Shown: piece by piece, positions 62,664-64,000 of the stretch
How positions within the stretch are numbered: the stretch's first letter is position 1
How the letters are laid out: each line of letters begins with the position of its first letter
Source: Nonomuraea sp. NBC_00507
GTDB taxonomy: Bacteria; Actinomycetota; Actinomycetes; Streptosporangiales; Streptosporangiaceae
Reading direction: 5' to 3'
Length of the DNA stretch: 64,000 nt
Assembly (NCBI RefSeq): GCF_036013525.1
Contig: NZ_CP107853.1
Span: 3,224,001-3,288,000 of the forward strand
Position numbers and translations under genes: made by a program
Notes under the pieces: generated by a model
The model's database searches: none
What the model was told of the DNA's origin: nothing
What the model saw: the letters and a program-made list of their open reading frames with translations, nothing else

Positions 62664-63068
62664 TCAGGCGGCGTCGAGGGCTGCGGTGATCTTGCGGGCC
62701 ATCTCGGCCATGGTGGGGCTGGGCTCGCTCTTCTGGCCGTGGCCGGCGGCCTCGATGGTGACGAGAACGGTGCGGCGGAAGTTGTCGGCCTCGGCGGCGT
62801 CCAGCTGCTGGAGCAGGGTCATGGACGCGGTCAGGGCGGGCAGCACCTTGTCAGCGAGGGCGGCGGTGGTCTTGCTGCTGTACAGGCCCTTGGGCGCCTT
62901 GGTGAGCACGTGCCCGACGACGCCGGTGGCGGAGGTCAGGGCGATGGAGGCCTGGGTGGCGGCCTTGTGCGGGGAGCCGGCGGCGCCGGCGGCGGTGATC
63001 AGGGAGACGGCGCCCCAGGCGGCGATGCGGAGGGTGTGCTGGTCCTGCTCGGAGAGGGTGATGGCCAT
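62664..63068 (-). CDS. 134-aa hypothetical protein
   Basis: ATG 63068 follows AAAGGAACACACCATC. Sequence begins MAITLSEQDQHTLRIAAWGA, VSLITAAGAAGSPHKAATQA and ends SPTMAEMARKITAALDAA. Mostly helical, Ala-rich, no signal peptide; two moderately hydrophobic stretches (ALTSATGVVGHVL; LPALTASMTLLQQL) but no clear membrane helix. I recognise no family. It lies upstream of rtcB-prfH on the same strand, separated by 270 bp and a strong hairpin, so linkage to RNA repair is only positional. Confidence 0.75.
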   Translation of the reverse strand: MAITLSEQDQHTLRIAAWGAVSLITAAGAAGSPHKAATQASIALTSATGVVGHVLTKAPKGLYSSKTTAALADKVLPALTASMTLLQQLDAAEADNFRRTVLVTIEAAGHGQKSEPSPTMAEMARKITAALDAA

Positions 63069-63248
63069 GATGGTGTGTTCCTTTGTGAGAGGTGGGTTCT
63101 TGCTGGTGCCCGGTGGCCCCGGCCTGGTGGCCGTGACCGCCGCGCCGTTCATGGCCTTTACGATCGCCGACCCCTCTGATAGCGGGCCGTCGCCGTGCTG
63201 ACGCGGCCGCTGACACGGCACGTATGGCCGGCGCTGGAAACCCACCGT

Positions 63249-63400
63249 GCCGACGTCAGACCTGGCCGCCGCCGTGGATTTCTGGACCCGCGGGCTCGGT
63301 TTCATCGACCTGTTCACGGTCCCCGGCCAGGTCACGCGCCTTCGACGGTGGGCGTTCCAGGACGCCAGGCTCGTTCCCGGCCGGTCTCGCCAGCGGTGAG
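63249..63400 (+). pseudogene. VOC-family N-terminal relic
   Basis: The frame reads WKPTVPTSDLAAAVDFWTRG, LGFIDLFTVPGQ, WAFQDARLVPG and ends at TGA. This is the first beta-alpha-beta unit of a glyoxalase-like protein, without a start codon in a sensible place and without the second half. Confidence 0.5.
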
Positions 63401-63424
63401 CATCGAAGCAATCCCCGAAGAGGC

Positions 63425-63820
63425 TTAGGGCGCACAATCTGGGACGTTGTCCCGCAAACCCAGACGGCTCTCGTAGACGGCCACCTTGTGGGTGATCAGC
63501 TTGAGGCACTCGTTGAGTTCATGCATCTGGGAGAGCACCCGTTCCCGATGTTCGCGCAACACCTCCAGCCGTTCCACCTCGTTGCCTTGGCCCGCCCTGA
63601 CGAGCTCGGTGTAGCGTCGGATGTCGGTCAGGGGCATGCCGGAGGCCCGCAGCCGGATGCACACGCCCAGCCAGTCGACGTCATCCTCGCTGTAGACCCG
63701 GTGCCCTGCGGCTCCCCGCCGTACCGGCTGGGCCAGCAGCCCCTCCCGCTCGTAGAACCGGAGTGTGTGCACGCTGAGCCCGGTGCGCTCGGCGACCTGG
63801 CCGATGCTCAAAGCCGACAT
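63425..63820 (-). CDS. MerR-family regulator
   Basis: 131 aa. HTH and wing: LSIGQVAERTGLSVHTLRFY, EREGLLAQPVRRGAAGHRVY; then the dimerisation helix (NEVERLEVLREHRERVLSQM). The C-terminus is short and ends CAP with a single Cys, so this is not a metal-type MerR. It is divergent from an aldo/keto reductase; the 49-bp gap holds a perfect dyad in a 19-bp promoter spacer, which it very likely uses to activate the reductase. Confidence 0.92.
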   Translation of the reverse strand: MSALSIGQVAERTGLSVHTLRFYEREGLLAQPVRRGAAGHRVYSEDDVDWLGVCIRLRASGMPLTDIRRYTELVRAGQGNEVERLEVLREHRERVLSQMHELNECLKLITHKVAVYESRLGLRDNVPDCAP

Positions 63821-63830
63821 GCGGCCCAGT

Positions 63831-63861
63831 TTGACCTAGAGTCGGCTCTAGATTCTACGGT
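63831..63861 (+). promoter_or_regulatory. MerR-type leaderless promoter of the aldo/keto reductase
   Basis: TTGACC (63831-63836), 19-bp spacer with the dyad CTAGAG-TCGG-CTCTAG (63836-63851), then TACGGT (63856-63861). ATG 63870 lies 9 bp after the -10, at the expected transcription start. Confidence 0.7.
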
Positions 63862-63869
63862 TCAGAAGC

Positions 63870-64000
63870 ATGAGATATCGCATCCTCGGCGGCACTGGTA
63901 TCGAGGTCAGCACCCACTGCCTCGGCACCATGATGTTCGGCTCGGCCGGCAACCCCGACCACGATGACAGCATCCGCATCATCCACACCGCCCTCGACCA
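63870..64000 (+). CDS. Aldo/keto reductase, N-terminal part (runs off the right edge)
   Basis: 43 codons are visible: MRYRILGGTGIEVSTHCLGT, MMFGSAGNPDHDDSIRIIHT, ALD. This is the first strand and loop of the AKR barrel (LGxTGxxVSxxxLGTMxFG). The product would be an NADPH-dependent carbonyl reductase. It starts without a ribosome site, in line with a leaderless mRNA from the MerR-type promoter. Confidence 0.85.
   Translation, partial: MRYRILGGTGIEVSTHCLGTMMFGSAGNPDHDDSIRIIHTALD

Noticed and set aside
1..64000. CRISPR arrays, tRNA or rRNA genes, biosynthetic gene cluster
   Set aside because: No regularly spaced repeats, no tRNA-like cloverleaf noticed, and no PKS/NRPS or terpene core enzymes.

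Overview
The window is about 64 kb of very GC-rich DNA. Its gene content (LAL-type LuxR regulators, a STAND/XRE regulator, many TetR/MerR/LacI/AraC regulators, GTG/TTG starts, apparent leaderless starts) points to a filamentous actinobacterium. A Streptosporangiaceae/Nonomuraea-like host is my inference from general character, not from a marker gene. I saw no rRNA, tRNA, CRISPR array or replication origin.

Layout. 0-14 kb: secreted alpha/beta hydrolase (cut by the left edge), a chimeric truncated ECF sigma factor, two paralogous giant LAL regulators (3.2-6.0 and 10.8-13.6 kb), a STAND regulator, an SDR, an NmrA-like protein and a UBP-type zinc finger protein. 14-20 kb: TetR/SDR divergent pair, LacI with a small sugar or inositol catabolic operon, acyltransferase. 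20-27 kb: orphan KdpD, MerR/serine hydrolase operon, methyltransferase, several gene remnants. 27-35.4 kb: a complete leftward potassium operon, orf27aa-orf24aa-kdpF-kdpA-kdpB-kdpC-kdpD-kdpE-orf55aa, followed at 36-39 kb by one intact and one truncated APC-type permease. 39-46 kb: TetR/VOC pair, GbsR-like regulator beside two tandem serine hydrolases, an RsbW-like protein, and a patchwork of broken genes (CPBP protease, PQQ-like propeller, ISAs1 transposase). 46-51.6 kb: membrane protein, CMD-family protein with TetR, truncated AraC regulator, O-methyltransferase. 51.6-57 kb: a cobalt-type nitrile hydratase operon (DUF1097-like membrane protein, beta, alpha, accessory protein, cobalt permease) with a GlxA-type regulator. 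57-64 kb: decayed serine recombinase, an M24-peptidase fragment split by a 376-bp IS200/IS605-type mini-element, MerR/SDR, truncated haemoglobin, a PrfH-RtcB2 RNA-repair/ribosome-rescue pair, a 134-aa unknown, and MerR/aldo-keto reductase at the right edge.

How it works together. The core function is potassium homeostasis: the whole Kdp pump plus its two-component system in one translationally coupled chain, a second orphan KdpD, an APC permease, and remnants of TrkA and of a second permease. The rest is accessory metabolism (nitriles, sugars, reductases, hydrolases), mostly in divergent regulator-enzyme pairs with visible operators. About fifteen gene remnants, two mobile-element traces and a MITE mark this as a plastic, recombining part of a chromosome.
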